Assembly: GCF_021502585.1 (NCBI RefSeq)
Contig: NZ_JAKFGM010000001.1
Span: forward strand, 1-64,000
Source of the DNA: Sphingomonas cremea
GTDB lineage: Bacteria > Pseudomonadota > Alphaproteobacteria > Sphingomonadales > Sphingomonadaceae
Length of the DNA stretch: 64,000 nt
Direction of reading: 5' to 3'
Part shown: positions 16,368 through 25,545 of the stretch, in pieces
Layout of the letters: the number at the start of each line of letters is the position of its first letter
Numbering within the stretch: the stretch's first letter is position 1
Made by a program: the position numbers and the translations under genes
The notes under the pieces: model-generated
The model's input: the letters and a program-made list of their open reading frames with translations, nothing else
Databases searched by the model: none
Told to the model about the DNA's origin: nothing

Positions 16368-18395
16368 CTACCAAACCTTCACGCGCTGCTCCGGCGGCAG
16401 GTACATTTTGTCGCCGGGCTGGACGTTGAACGCCTTGTACCAGGCATCGACGTTGCGGACGACGCCGTTGACCCGATACTTCGCCGGTGAATGTTCGTTG
16501 GTCAGTAGTTGGGCGCGAAGTGCGCCCTCCCGCTGCTTCGATTCCCAGCTGTAGCCATAAGCGATGAAGAAGCGCTGGTCGCCGGTCAGCCCGCCAATTA
16601 CCGGCGGCTCGCCATGGGCAGCCACATAGCGGCGATAGGCGGCATAGGCGACTTCCAGCCCGCCTAGGTCGCCAAGATTCTCTCCCAGCGTCAGTTGGCC
16701 CTTGATGTGAACGCCCGGGATTGGCTCGTAAGCGTCATATTGCTTCACTAGCGCGGCCGCGTGCGCTTCATATTTCTTGGCTGTCGCCGGGGACCACCAG
16801 TCGCGCAGCTTTCCAGTTCCGTCGAACTTGCGTCCCTGGTCATCGAACCCATGGCCGATCTCATGACCGATGGTCGCGCCGATGCTGCCGTAGTTCGATG
16901 CGGCGTCCGCGTCGGGATCGAAATAGGGCGGCTGCAGGATCGCGGCGGGGAACGTGATCTGGTTCTGGGTCGGATCATAATAGGCATTGTTGGTCTGTGG
17001 GGTCATGTCCCACAGCGTACGGTCGACCGGCTTCTTCATCCGGGTCAGCAATAAGTCCCAGTCGAACTGGTTCGATCGCATGACATTACCAAGCAGGTCG
17101 GAGCGATCGACCTTGAGGCTGGAGTAATCGATATATTTGGCCGGGTGGCCAGTTCGTGGATCGAATGCCGCAAGCTTGGCTAGCGCCTCCTTGCGTGTCG
17201 GCTCATCCATCCAGGAGTTGGTTTCGATCTTTTCCTGGAGCGCGGCGCGAACATTGGTGATGAGCTCGCCCATCTGCCGGTCGCTTTCGGGCGGATAATG
17301 GCGCTGCACGTAAATCTGTCCAACGGCCTCGCCGAGCGCGCCATTGACCAGGCTGACCCCGCGCTTCCAGCGATCGCGTTGGGTCGGCACGTCGCGCAAG
17401 GTTTTTGAGAAAAAGTCGAAGTTCGCTTCGTCGAACGCCGATGGCAGGTAGGGGGCATGATCGCTGACGAAATGATAGGCGAGATAGTCTTTCCAAGTTT
17501 GGAGCGGCACGCTGTCCAGCAGCTTGCCGATGGCCTGAACGGCCGTCGTTTCGGTAACGACGACCGTATTCACGTCACCCAGGCCTGATTTCGCAAGCGC
17601 CCGGTTCCATTCGAATTGCGGCGCGAAGCTACCCAGCTTGGCGCGATCCATGGGATTGTAGATCTTGTCGATGTCGCGGCTTTGCTCCGGCGTCCAATGA
17701 ACCTTTGCGATAGCCGTCTCGAGCGTGATGATCCGGTCGGCCTTGGCCGCGGCATCGGAGATTCCGGCAAGCTCCTGAATCCGCGTCACATAGGCGCGAT
17801 AGGCGGCCCGGTAGGCGTCATATTTGGCGCCCTGGAGCAGATAATAGTCGCGGTTGGGCATTCCGAGCCCGCTCTGGCCTGCATAGACGGCATATTTGGT
17901 CGGGGTAGCGAGATCGGGGTAGATGGCCAAACCCACCGGAGATTCGAAGCCGACGGTCGCAAACAAATCGACGAGATCACCCTTGCCCTGCACTGCAGCG
18001 ATGCGATCCAAATAAGGCTTGAGTGGCCCGGTACCTTTGGAGGCGATGGTCGCTTCGTCCATCCAGCTTGCGTAGAAATCGCCAACCTGCTGCCCGATTT
18101 GCCCCGAGCTGGCTGGGTCCTTGGCCACGTCCTCGACGATGGCTCTAACGTCCTTGTCGATCTGGTCGTTCAAAACGGAGTCAATGCCGACGAAGGTGCG
18201 ATCTGCCGCGATTTCGGTCCGCTTGGCCCAGGCGCCATTGACGTAGTCGAAAAAGTCATCGCCCGGCTTGACGGCGGAATCCATCGCGGTGAGGTCGACG
18301 CCCCAGGGCGCAAATGCCGGCTGGCCGTTCCGGGCCGCCGCGGGCGACATCGCCAGCACCGAAGCGGCGGCGAGCAGCAGCATTTTTTTGGTCAT
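16368..18395 (-). CDS. M13-family zinc metallopeptidase (neprilysin/PepO type)
   Basis: A 675-residue exported endopeptidase. The signal peptide is MTKKMLLLAAASVLAMSPAAA. The zinc site is intact: HEIGHGFDDQG (HExxH), then ENLGDLGG (ExxxD) about 60 residues later. The substrate-binding NAY motif is seen as TNNAYYDP, and the family-typical C-terminus ends in Trp (RVKVW). Length equals the family norm. It would degrade peptides in the periplasm or outside the cell. Convergent or co-directional neighbours do not suggest a shared pathway; the two-component genes upstream read the same way with an 80-base gap. Confidence 0.95.
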   Translation of the reverse strand: MTKKMLLLAAASVLAMSPAAARNGQPAFAPWGVDLTAMDSAVKPGDDFFDYVNGAWAKRTEIAADRTFVGIDSVLNDQIDKDVRAIVEDVAKDPASSGQIGQQVGDFYASWMDEATIASKGTGPLKPYLDRIAAVQGKGDLVDLFATVGFESPVGLAIYPDLATPTKYAVYAGQSGLGMPNRDYYLLQGAKYDAYRAAYRAYVTRIQELAGISDAAAKADRIITLETAIAKVHWTPEQSRDIDKIYNPMDRAKLGSFAPQFEWNRALAKSGLGDVNTVVVTETTAVQAIGKLLDSVPLQTWKDYLAYHFVSDHAPYLPSAFDEANFDFFSKTLRDVPTQRDRWKRGVSLVNGALGEAVGQIYVQRHYPPESDRQMGELITNVRAALQEKIETNSWMDEPTRKEALAKLAAFDPRTGHPAKYIDYSSLKVDRSDLLGNVMRSNQFDWDLLLTRMKKPVDRTLWDMTPQTNNAYYDPTQNQITFPAAILQPPYFDPDADAASNYGSIGATIGHEIGHGFDDQGRKFDGTGKLRDWWSPATAKKYEAHAAALVKQYDAYEPIPGVHIKGQLTLGENLGDLGGLEVAYAAYRRYVAAHGEPPVIGGLTGDQRFFIAYGYSWESKQREGALRAQLLTNEHSPAKYRVNGVVRNVDAWYKAFNVQPGDKMYLPPEQRVKVW

Positions 18396-18475
18396 GAAAT
18401 CCCCTCCCCAATAGTTGGCGGGACGCTAGACGCGGCAGCCGCGTTGCCAAGCAAGTTTTCGATAAACGGCCATTA

Positions 18476-19882
18476 TTAAATGACTTGCGGTGCTTCCGGC
18501 AGTGACAGGATTACGAGCAGGCCGCCCAAATCTTCGCTTTCTGACAGCGAAACGGTGCCGCCATAGATTTCTGCCACGTCCCGAACGATGGCGAGTCCCA
18601 GGCCGGTGCCAGGCTTGCCCGTGGTGTCGAGCCGCTTACCGCGGGTGAACAATTCTTCGCGTTGCGCCTTGGCAATGCCCGTGCCGTCGTCCTCGATCTG
18701 GATATTGACCTTGCCGCCGGCGGGTGGATCCACCGTCACGAACACTCGGCCGTTGCCGTATTTCGCAGCGTTCTCGACAAGGTTGCCGAGCATTTCATCA
18801 AGGTCCTGGCGCTCAACTCGCACTTGGGCTGTCTTGGCGCCCGCCGTGTCAATGGTGACGCCGGGATAGAGGGTCGAGACCGCTCTATCGACTGCCTGTA
18901 CACTGTCCCAGACGGTCGCGCGGGCTTGGGCGGAAGCGCGACGGCCAATGGCCCTGGCGCGGGCCAGATGATGGTCTACCTGGCGCCGCATTGCTGCTGC
19001 TTCGCGGATCACCGTATCGTTGAGGTCGGCCGAGTGGGCCGTGGCGGCGTTGGTAATCACCGTAAGTGGTGTCTTTAGCGCATGAGCGAGATTGCCGGCG
19101 TGGCGCCTCGCTTCCTCGGCCTGTTCCTCGCTATGGGCCAGAAGCTCGTTGATTTCGTCGACCAGCGGCTCGACTTCTCTCGGAAAACCTTCGGAAATTC
19201 TCACTTGCGTGCCACCGCGAATGGCCGCGACTTCGCGTCTCACGCGGCGCAAAGGCCACAGCCCATAGAAGGCCTGCAACGCGGCAAGGGCGAGCAGGCC
19301 TGCTCCCAAAGCAGCGAAACTGCGGACGAGAGTCGCTCGCAGCTCCCGGATCTGACCGTCGATTGCGTCGCGCGACTGGGCAACCTGAAAACGCCACCGG
19401 ACATTCGACCCAGGAAGCATCACGTCGCGCTCGAGAATCCGCAACGGTTCGTCCTGGAATTCGAAGCTGTCGCGCTTGTGCAATTCCACGTCGTTGTGCC
19501 CGTCGTCGACGATGAGCCGCCTGTCCCACAGCGACCGGGAAGGGAAGGTTTCCTGGCCCTGGCCCGAAATCTGGAAATATGCGCCGGAATAGGGCTCAAG
19601 GAAGCGCTGGTCGGCCGGGGGACGCGTGAACCGAACCTCGCCATCGGGGCCGATTTCCGATGCGGCGATCATCGCATTCAACACATATTCGAGCTGCTGG
19701 TCGAAATTCTGGACAATACTGCGCGACAATACCCTGTCCAGCGCGTAGCCGCCGATCAGCAAAAGCACGCCAATCCAGATCGCCGCGACGACGATCATGC
19801 GCCGGGTCAGCGACCCCCCGCGGCGTTCCCTTACCTTCACCGCTTCATCGGTCGCCTCCCTGTCGGGGGCGGCATCATTCAA
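18476..19882 (-). CDS. Sensor histidine kinase (PhoQ-like)
   Basis: 468 residues, inner membrane. Two membrane segments (about residues 28-48 and 190-208) bracket a periplasmic sensor of roughly 140 residues containing RSLWDRRLIVDDGHNDVELHKRD. A HAMP-like linker follows, then the H-box LAHALKTPLTVI, N-box LVENAAKYGNG, G1 EDDGTGIA and G2 GTGLGLAIV. The HxLKTPL form of the H-box is typical of PhoQ-type kinases. Its start overlaps the response-regulator stop by four bases, so the pair is translationally coupled. Signal is unknown; divalent cations or envelope stress would fit the family. Neighbouring PepSY-like and DedA genes suggest an envelope role, but this is weak. Confidence 0.94.
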   Translation of the reverse strand: MNDAAPDREATDEAVKVRERRGGSLTRRMIVVAAIWIGVLLLIGGYALDRVLSRSIVQNFDQQLEYVLNAMIAASEIGPDGEVRFTRPPADQRFLEPYSGAYFQISGQGQETFPSRSLWDRRLIVDDGHNDVELHKRDSFEFQDEPLRILERDVMLPGSNVRWRFQVAQSRDAIDGQIRELRATLVRSFAALGAGLLALAALQAFYGLWPLRRVRREVAAIRGGTQVRISEGFPREVEPLVDEINELLAHSEEQAEEARRHAGNLAHALKTPLTVITNAATAHSADLNDTVIREAAAMRRQVDHHLARARAIGRRASAQARATVWDSVQAVDRAVSTLYPGVTIDTAGAKTAQVRVERQDLDEMLGNLVENAAKYGNGRVFVTVDPPAGGKVNIQIEDDGTGIAKAQREELFTRGKRLDTTGKPGTGLGLAIVRDVAEIYGGTVSLSESEDLGGLLVILSLPEAPQVI

Positions 19883-20544
19883 GCGGGACTGTCCTCAAGG
19901 CTGTAGCCAAGACCGCGGATGGTGGTGATGACGTCGGCCCCCAGCTTCTTGCGAATTCGTGTCACGAACACCTCGATGGTGTTGCTGTCGCGATCGAAAT
20001 CCTGGTCGTAGATATGCTCGATCAGCTCCGTCCGGCTAACGACCTTGCCCGTGTGATGCATGAGGTAGCTCAGCAGCTTATATTCCTGCGCGGTCAGTTT
20101 GACCGGCTCGCCGGCCTTTGTGACCTTGCCCGAACGAGTATCGAGACGGATGTCGCCGGCATTGAGCTCGGAGCTGGCGACGCCCGCGGCGCGGCGAATT
20201 AGCGCGCGAAGGCGGGCGATCAACTCCTCGGTCTGGAACGGCTTGGCAAGATAGTCGTCGGCGCCGGCGTCGAGGCCCGCGACCTTGTCCGACCAGCTGT
20301 CGCGGGCCGTCAGCACCAGGACCGGCATCTTTCGGCCCTCCTTGCGCCAGCGATCGAGCACGGTCAGTCCATCGATCTCAGGGAGGCCGAGATCGAGAAC
20401 CACTGCGTCATAATCCTCGGTTGTGCCCAGATAATGGCCGTCCTCGCCATCGGTGGCGAGATCGATCGCATAGCCCGCGCCTTCGAGGGTCGAGCGCAGC
20501 TGGCGCCCCAGGTTCGGTTCGTCCTCGACGATCAACACGCGCAT
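19879..20544 (-). CDS. OmpR/PhoP-family response regulator
   Basis: 221 residues with a receiver domain (VLIVEDEPNLG, phosphoacceptor Asp in VVLDLGLPEIDG near residue 51, conserved Lys in LAKPF) and a C-terminal winged-helix DNA-binding domain (LTAQEYKLLSYLMHHTGKVVSRTELIEHIYDQDFDRDSNTIEVFVTRIRKKLG). The ATG at 20544 is preceded in frame by a TTG at 20547; AAGGA fits either. It is the first gene of the two-gene operon with the kinase. The upstream sequence repeats CTGAA 17 bases apart (about 20575-20600), possibly a direct-repeat binding site for itself. Confidence 0.95.
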   Translation of the reverse strand: MRVLIVEDEPNLGRQLRSTLEGAGYAIDLATDGEDGHYLGTTEDYDAVVLDLGLPEIDGLTVLDRWRKEGRKMPVLVLTARDSWSDKVAGLDAGADDYLAKPFQTEELIARLRALIRRAAGVASSELNAGDIRLDTRSGKVTKAGEPVKLTAQEYKLLSYLMHHTGKVVSRTELIEHIYDQDFDRDSNTIEVFVTRIRKKLGADVITTIRGLGYSLEDSPA

Positions 20545-20701
20545 CAAATTATTCCTTGAAAATAGGGTTCGTCTACTGAAACACGCGCGAAGCTGAACGG
20601 TTGCTTGTGCGCAACGAAGCTGGCGATCAAGTCGCGAATGTCAATCGGGCGGCGCTGAATGCAGAATTGACCCCGCGCCGACCCGGGGGCAGGCACAGCA
20701 T

Positions 20702-21301
20702 ATGTTCGACTGGATCGCCCATCTGATCGATCGGGCCGGCTATGTCGGCATCGCCTTGCTGATGTTCCTTGAGGGGCTCTTCCCCCCCATCCCTTCATGG
20801 CTGGTGATGCCGCTGGCGGGGTTTGAGGCATCGCAGGGACGATTTTCGCCGTTCGCCGTCGTCGTGGCCGGCACTGCCGGATCCACCTTGGGCGCGATTT
20901 GTTGGTATTTTGTCGGGCGGCTGGTCGGGGTCGAGCGGTTGAAAGCATTCGCGGCCCGTCATGGCCATTGGCTCACCCTGACGCCGGCACAGGTCGACCG
21001 GGCTGATCGTTGGTTCGACCGGCATGGCGCGCCGGCAGTCATGATGGCCCGGGTTGTGCCGGTCGTAAGATTATTGATTTCCGTCCCGGCGGGCGTCTTC
21101 GCCATGGATTTGCGCCGCTTCATCCTGTTTACCGCCATTGGCGATACGATGTGGAACGGCCTGATGACAGGCGCCGGCTACTTGCTCAAATCGCACTACA
21201 TCCAGGTCAAGGGATATCTTAATCCGATCAGTACCCTGGTCCTTGCGACCGTCGCCGTGACTTATTTCATTCGTATAGTGACCTGGAAGCGAAGGTCCTG
21301 A
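20702..21301 (+). CDS. DedA-family membrane protein
   Basis: 199 residues, multi-pass inner-membrane protein of the DedA/SNARE-associated family, implicated in phospholipid (undecaprenyl phosphate or phosphatidylethanolamine) flipping and envelope homeostasis. Family features: the N-terminal amphipathic start, FLEGLFPPIPSWLVMPLAGF (the reentrant E-x-x-x-P-P-I-P motif), the central soluble loop WFDRHG, and ARVVPVVRLLISVPAGVFAM (R-x3-R re-entrant) before the last helices. Its ATG lies 157 bases from the divergent regulator start. It is convergent with the PepSY-like gene, one base apart. Confidence 0.92.
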   Translation: MFDWIAHLIDRAGYVGIALLMFLEGLFPPIPSWLVMPLAGFEASQGRFSPFAVVVAGTAGSTLGAICWYFVGRLVGVERLKAFAARHGHWLTLTPAQVDRADRWFDRHGAPAVMMARVVPVVRLLISVPAGVFAMDLRRFILFTAIGDTMWNGLMTGAGYLLKSHYIQVKGYLNPISTLVLATVAVTYFIRIVTWKRRS

Positions 21302-21302
21302 C

Positions 21303-21635
21303 CTAATCGTCCGACTTGCCGATTATTTGGCCCGTCATCGGATCGACATCGACCCATATGACCTTGCCCTGGTCCATGAATTTCATGCGCAGATTCCGTC
21401 CGCGCATTTCCGGCCCCAGATAGTCGGCGCCGCCCATTCGCGGCAGGACGCGATTCTCGATTTGGGGAAGCGGCATCGATTGGCCGCGCTGCTTTTGAAT
21501 GTAGGCGCGGTCCTGGTCGCGCGGACGGTCGAGCGATGCGAACCGCACGACCTCGTCCTTGGGGCGAGCAAGCGCGGGGGTTGCGACAGCAGCAGCGGCG
21601 CAAAGCGACAGGAGAAGGGTACGGAACAGGCTCAT
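21303..21635 (-). CDS. Secreted PepSY-like protein
   Basis: 110 residues. A signal peptide (MSLFRTLLLSLCAAAAVATPALA) precedes a small domain whose end, MKFMDQGKVIWVDVDPMTGQIIGKS, matches the PepSY strand-turn pattern, known for inhibitory or regulatory domains on exported peptidases and near two-component systems. Upstream in-frame Mets (21650, 21680) would only lengthen the signal region, and none has a strong ribosome site. Its place beside a PhoP/PhoQ-like pair is common for PepSY genes and may reflect co-regulation; it is not in the same operon, as DedA lies between. Confidence 0.72.
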   Translation of the reverse strand: MSLFRTLLLSLCAAAAVATPALARPKDEVVRFASLDRPRDQDRAYIQKQRGQSMPLPQIENRVLPRMGGADYLGPEMRGRNLRMKFMDQGKVIWVDVDPMTGQIIGKSDD

Positions 21636-21765
21636 TGGCAAATCTTTCATCGGCCTGACTAAAGCCATTCCATTGAACAAGCTATGAATGCCCTTGTCGC
21701 GTCCCGTTCAGCTTGCCCCGTGCGCCTAGGTGACGAGGGGGGGAAGCTACGCTAGGGGCCACGCG

Positions 21766-23601
21766 ATGGCACCCCCTATTTTATCCTATGAAGACCTTGG
21801 TCTGATCCAGGGCGAGGGTTGGCTGTTTCGCCATCTGGACGTCCATATCGGGCCCCGCGATCGGCTTGCGCTGATCGGCCGCAACGGCGCAGGCAAGACG
21901 ACGCTTCTGAAATGCCTTGCCGGTTTTATCGAAACCGACGAAGGCGCCCGCAAGATCGTGCCCGGTACAAAGGTCGTACTGCTCGAGCAGGATCCCGACA
22001 TGGGCGCCCATTCGACGCTCGAGGATTGGGTGCTGGCCGGCGCGGGAGCTCCAGCGGCGCATGAGGCGGCGGCGATTGCCCACCAGATCGGCATCGATCT
22101 TTCCCGTGACGTCAAGACCGCAAGTGGCGGTGAGCGGCGCCGGGCGGCGATCGTTCGGGCGCTGGCTCAGGAACCCGACGTTCTCTTCCTCGATGAGCCG
22201 ACCAATCATCTCGATCTGGGAGCGATCGATTGGCTGGAGGAGTGGTTGAACCGCTTCAAGGGCGCGTTCATCGTCATTAGCCACGACCGCACCTTCCTGA
22301 CGCGATTGACCAAGAGTTGCCTATGGCTCGACCGTGGCACGCTTCGCCGTGCCGAAATTGGCTTCGGAGGTTTCGATGCATGGACCGAGTCGGTTTATGC
22401 TGAAGAAATTCGCGCGGCCGAAAAGCTCGACGCCAAGCTGAAGCTTGAGCTCCACTGGCTTCAGCGCGGGGTAACGGCGCGGCGGCGGCGCAACCAGGGT
22501 AGACTCGCCAAATTGAATGAGATGCGCGCCCAGCGGGCGGCAATGCTCGGCCCGGCGGGCGCGGCAAAGCTCGGCCTGGCCAAGGATGATGTGAAGACCA
22601 AGACGGTGATCGACGCCGAGCATGTCTTCAAGGCCTTCGGCGACCGCCAGATCATCAACGACTTCACCCTGCGCATCCAACGCGGCGACCGAATCGGCCT
22701 GGTTGGCGCCAATGGTACCGGCAAGACGACGCTGCTGAAGCTCCTCACCGGCGAATTGAAGCCTGACAGCGGCTCGGTGACCCAGGCGAAGACGCTAACC
22801 GGCATCGTCATCGACCAGCAACGCAAGCTGATGGAGCCGACGCGGCGAGTGCGCGACGTGCTGGCCGAAGGCGGCGACTGGATCGACGTCCGCGGCCACA
22901 AGAAGCACATCAAGGGCTACCTGAAGGAGTTCCTGTTCGACCCATCGCTGACCGAAGCACCCATCGGCTCGCTTTCGGGCGGGGAGCGATCGCGGCTGCT
23001 CCTGGCTCGCGAATTCGCCCGGGCGTCGAACCTGCTGGTGCTCGACGAACCCACCAATGACCTAGACCTGGAAACGCTCGACCTCCTCCAGGAAGTGATC
23101 GCCGACTATGACGGCACGGTGCTGATCGTCAGCCACGACCGCGATTTCCTCGACAAGACGGTAACCGTGACGCTCGGACTCGACGGCTCAGGCAAGGTCG
23201 ACATAGTCGCCGGCGGCTATGAGGATTGGGCGCGGAGACGAAGCGAGGCGAAGAAATCCTCCCCTCCGCGTGCTGGAGGGACCGGTCGAGCGGCTGTTGA
23301 AGACCGCGACAAGCCCTTCCCTCAATCCCTTGCCGCAGGCGGGAAGGGAGCAAAACTGTCCTACAAGGACCAACGCGATCTCGATCGCCTCCCACAGGAG
23401 ATCGAGCGGCTGGAGCGGGAAATTGCCGCCGACGAGGAAGCGTTGCACGACCCAGACCTCTACTCCCGCGATCCAATGCGTTTTGCTGCCCTGACAAGGG
23501 CAATCGCGGACAAACGCGCGGCAAAGGAAGCCGCCGAACACCGCTGGCTGGAGGTTGCCGAGATGGCCGAGCAGCTCGCCCGGGGGGCGAGCGCCGCGTA
23601 G
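21766..23601 (+). CDS. uup: ABC-F family ATPase Uup
   Basis: A 611-residue soluble protein with two ABC domains in tandem and no membrane part, acting on the ribosome or on branched DNA intermediates. Domain 1: Walker A GRNGAGKT, signature SGGERRRAAI, Walker B VLFLDEPTNHLD. Domain 2: GANGTGKT, LSGGERSRLLL, LLVLDEPTNDLD. The C-terminal coiled coil (EIERLEREIAADEEALHD...) marks it as Uup. Between domain 2 and the coiled coil, codons of about residues 498-528 derive from a G+C-rich palindromic repeat kept in frame. The start ATG at 21766 has AGGGG upstream; the reading extends 12 codons further without a ribosome site. Confidence 0.95.
   Translation: MAPPILSYEDLGLIQGEGWLFRHLDVHIGPRDRLALIGRNGAGKTTLLKCLAGFIETDEGARKIVPGTKVVLLEQDPDMGAHSTLEDWVLAGAGAPAAHEAAAIAHQIGIDLSRDVKTASGGERRRAAIVRALAQEPDVLFLDEPTNHLDLGAIDWLEEWLNRFKGAFIVISHDRTFLTRLTKSCLWLDRGTLRRAEIGFGGFDAWTESVYAEEIRAAEKLDAKLKLELHWLQRGVTARRRRNQGRLAKLNEMRAQRAAMLGPAGAAKLGLAKDDVKTKTVIDAEHVFKAFGDRQIINDFTLRIQRGDRIGLVGANGTGKTTLLKLLTGELKPDSGSVTQAKTLTGIVIDQQRKLMEPTRRVRDVLAEGGDWIDVRGHKKHIKGYLKEFLFDPSLTEAPIGSLSGGERSRLLLAREFARASNLLVLDEPTNDLDLETLDLLQEVIADYDGTVLIVSHDRDFLDKTVTVTLGLDGSGKVDIVAGGYEDWARRRSEAKKSSPPRAGGTGRAAVEDRDKPFPQSLAAGGKGAKLSYKDQRDLDRLPQEIERLEREIAADEEALHDPDLYSRDPMRFAALTRAIADKRAAKEAAEHRWLEVAEMAEQLARGASAA
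23257..23350. repeat. Palindromic repeat inserted in frame inside uup
   Basis: Two hairpins frame the element: CCCTCC/GGAGGG at 23262-23280 and CCCTTCCC/GGGAAGGG at 23314-23348, joined by a conserved-looking core (CCGGTCGAGCGGCTGTTGAAG). Flanking inverted arms of this type, with the core 'CTTCAACAGCCGCTCGACC' on the other strand, are a dispersed intergenic repeat type in sphingomonads as I recall it. Here it adds about 31 low-complexity residues to the linker without breaking the frame. Confidence 0.65.
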
Positions 23602-23622
23602 GCCGTGGGAAAAGCCGAGCGC

Positions 23623-25443
23623 CTAACTCCTCAGCTTCGCCGCAATCCTTTCATCCACCCGCCGCTCAAAGATGGTCAGCGGCATCGCGCCCTCGGTCAA
23701 TATGTCGTGGAAGTCCCGCAGATCGAAGCGGGCGCCAAGCGTCTTCTGGGCTTTGGCGCGAGCCCGGATCCAGGCGATATGGCCGATCTTATAGCTGCAG
23801 GCCTGACCTGGCGATGAGCAATAGCGTTCGATTTCGCGCTTGACCCGTGGTTGGGCGAAGCCGGTCGTCGCGACCATATGCTCGATAGCCTGCTCGCGGG
23901 TCCAGCGCTTGTGATGGAGGCCGGTGTCGACCACCAGGCGTTCGGCACGGAACAAATAGGATTGCAGATAGCCCGCGCGTTCGATGCTCTTGTAGGCGCC
24001 AAGCTCATCGGCAAGCTGTTCGGCATATAGAGCCCAGCCCTCTCCATAGGCGGAATAGAATGCGATCCGGCGCAACATCGGCATGGCGCCCGCCTTCTGC
24101 GCGGTAAGCAGCTGGAGGTGATGCCCTGGCAGGCCTTCGTGGAACGTCAGCGCTGGCAGGGAATATTTGGGCCAATCGGCGGTATTCTTGAGATTGATGA
24201 AGTAGATGGCGGGGCGGGATCCGTCGAGCGAAGCCTGGCGGTAATATCCGTTCGACGCCCCCTCCTGGATCTCCGGCGGAACTCGGCGGATATCGAGCGG
24301 ATCGGTTGGCGGATTATGGAAAGCGCGGGGCAAGCGCTTGGCCATGTCCGCGACGCCGGCGTTAAGGCCGGCGATCAGTTCCGCCCTACCCGCGTCGGTG
24401 TTTGGATAAAGTTGCTCAGGCAGCTTGTTGAGCGCCGAAAGCCTCTGGCCAACCGTGCCGGACGTCTGGCCAGCCTCGCGCAGGATCTTGTCCAGCTCGG
24501 CGCTGATCTCCGCTACCTGCTGCAGCCCGATCTGATGGATCTCGTCAGGCGTGAAGCTGGTCGTTGTCGCTTCTGCCAAGGCAGCTGCATAGATTTCGGA
24601 GCCTTGAGGCAACCGCCATAGGCCGTCTCCGGCAGCGGCGTTCGGGCGAAGCTCGCGCAGCATGGCGATCTGTCGGTCGAGCGCGGGATAGACTTCGCCG
24701 CCGACGATTGTTGCCGCGCGCGCCTTCCAGTTGCCAGCGACGCCCTTGGCGGTCGTTCGCGATGTTAGTGCATCCACCATCGAACTTTCGGCGGCGGTGG
24801 CCGACCGAAGTTCGCCCAATTGGGCCAAGGCCAGATCGATCGCCCAGCCCGGTGCCAGGAAGCCGCGAACTGCCTGTCGCCGCTGCTCCGCCGTTTCATT
24901 GTCGAGCACGGTTGCGAATTGGCTGAGGCGGGACAGATAGGCTTCGGCATCCGACGCATTTTCGATCGGATGCGCGGTGGCGAGGAAATCCGGGATCGAA
25001 AAGTAGGCCCCGTCCTGCTGGCTGATCACATAGGGGCTTTGCGGATTGGAGATGTCGAACCGCTCAGGTCCGACATTGTTGGTCTTGAGGTCCCAAAGCA
25101 CGACCTCGCGATTGAGTGCGGCGGAGGCCGAAAGCGAAGCTGGCGGTACCCCCTCGAGGCTCGCAATCCAGCGCTTGGATTGGGCCAGGTTTTCGGCGCG
25201 GGCCCGTTGATCGGGTCGAGTGTCGAGCTTTGAGCGAAGCCCGGCCAAATTGCCTTTGTCGAGGCCGAGCTGGGTGGCGAAAGTCGGATAGGTGGCAACC
25301 TGCTCCTGGAATATCGCCTCGAACAGCCGGTTGAGCGCTTCGTCCCCAGGGGCTGCGGGAGCCTGCGCAGACGCAAGTCCGGCCGGCATGATTGGAAGCA
25401 GCGCTGCAACGCTACCTAGCGACAGGAATTCACGGCGATCCAT
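23623..25443 (-). CDS. DUF885 family protein (putative metallo-hydrolase or peptidase)
   Basis: 606 residues, exported: MDRREFLSLGSVAALLPIMPAGLASA looks like a twin-arginine-type signal (RRE-F-L). The DUF885 landmark HEGLPGHHLQ near residue 435 is an HExxxxH-like zinc-binding motif, and GEGWALYAEQLADELG follows about 33 residues later, the second conserved block with the likely Glu ligand. Length is normal. Several DUF885 proteins behave as secreted carboxypeptidase-like enzymes, but no activity is established for this group. It is convergent with uup (21-base gap). Confidence 0.9.
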   Translation of the reverse strand: MDRREFLSLGSVAALLPIMPAGLASAQAPAAPGDEALNRLFEAIFQEQVATYPTFATQLGLDKGNLAGLRSKLDTRPDQRARAENLAQSKRWIASLEGVPPASLSASAALNREVVLWDLKTNNVGPERFDISNPQSPYVISQQDGAYFSIPDFLATAHPIENASDAEAYLSRLSQFATVLDNETAEQRRQAVRGFLAPGWAIDLALAQLGELRSATAAESSMVDALTSRTTAKGVAGNWKARAATIVGGEVYPALDRQIAMLRELRPNAAAGDGLWRLPQGSEIYAAALAEATTTSFTPDEIHQIGLQQVAEISAELDKILREAGQTSGTVGQRLSALNKLPEQLYPNTDAGRAELIAGLNAGVADMAKRLPRAFHNPPTDPLDIRRVPPEIQEGASNGYYRQASLDGSRPAIYFINLKNTADWPKYSLPALTFHEGLPGHHLQLLTAQKAGAMPMLRRIAFYSAYGEGWALYAEQLADELGAYKSIERAGYLQSYLFRAERLVVDTGLHHKRWTREQAIEHMVATTGFAQPRVKREIERYCSSPGQACSYKIGHIAWIRARAKAQKTLGARFDLRDFHDILTEGAMPLTIFERRVDERIAAKLRS

Positions 25444-25545
25444 CTTTCACCCCATCCAAAAATTTGGGGCGGACGATAGTCCCACAACAGGGCTGGGCAA
25501 GGACGTCTGTCGAAAAGCAGCGGCGGTTCGTCAATTGACGGCCGG

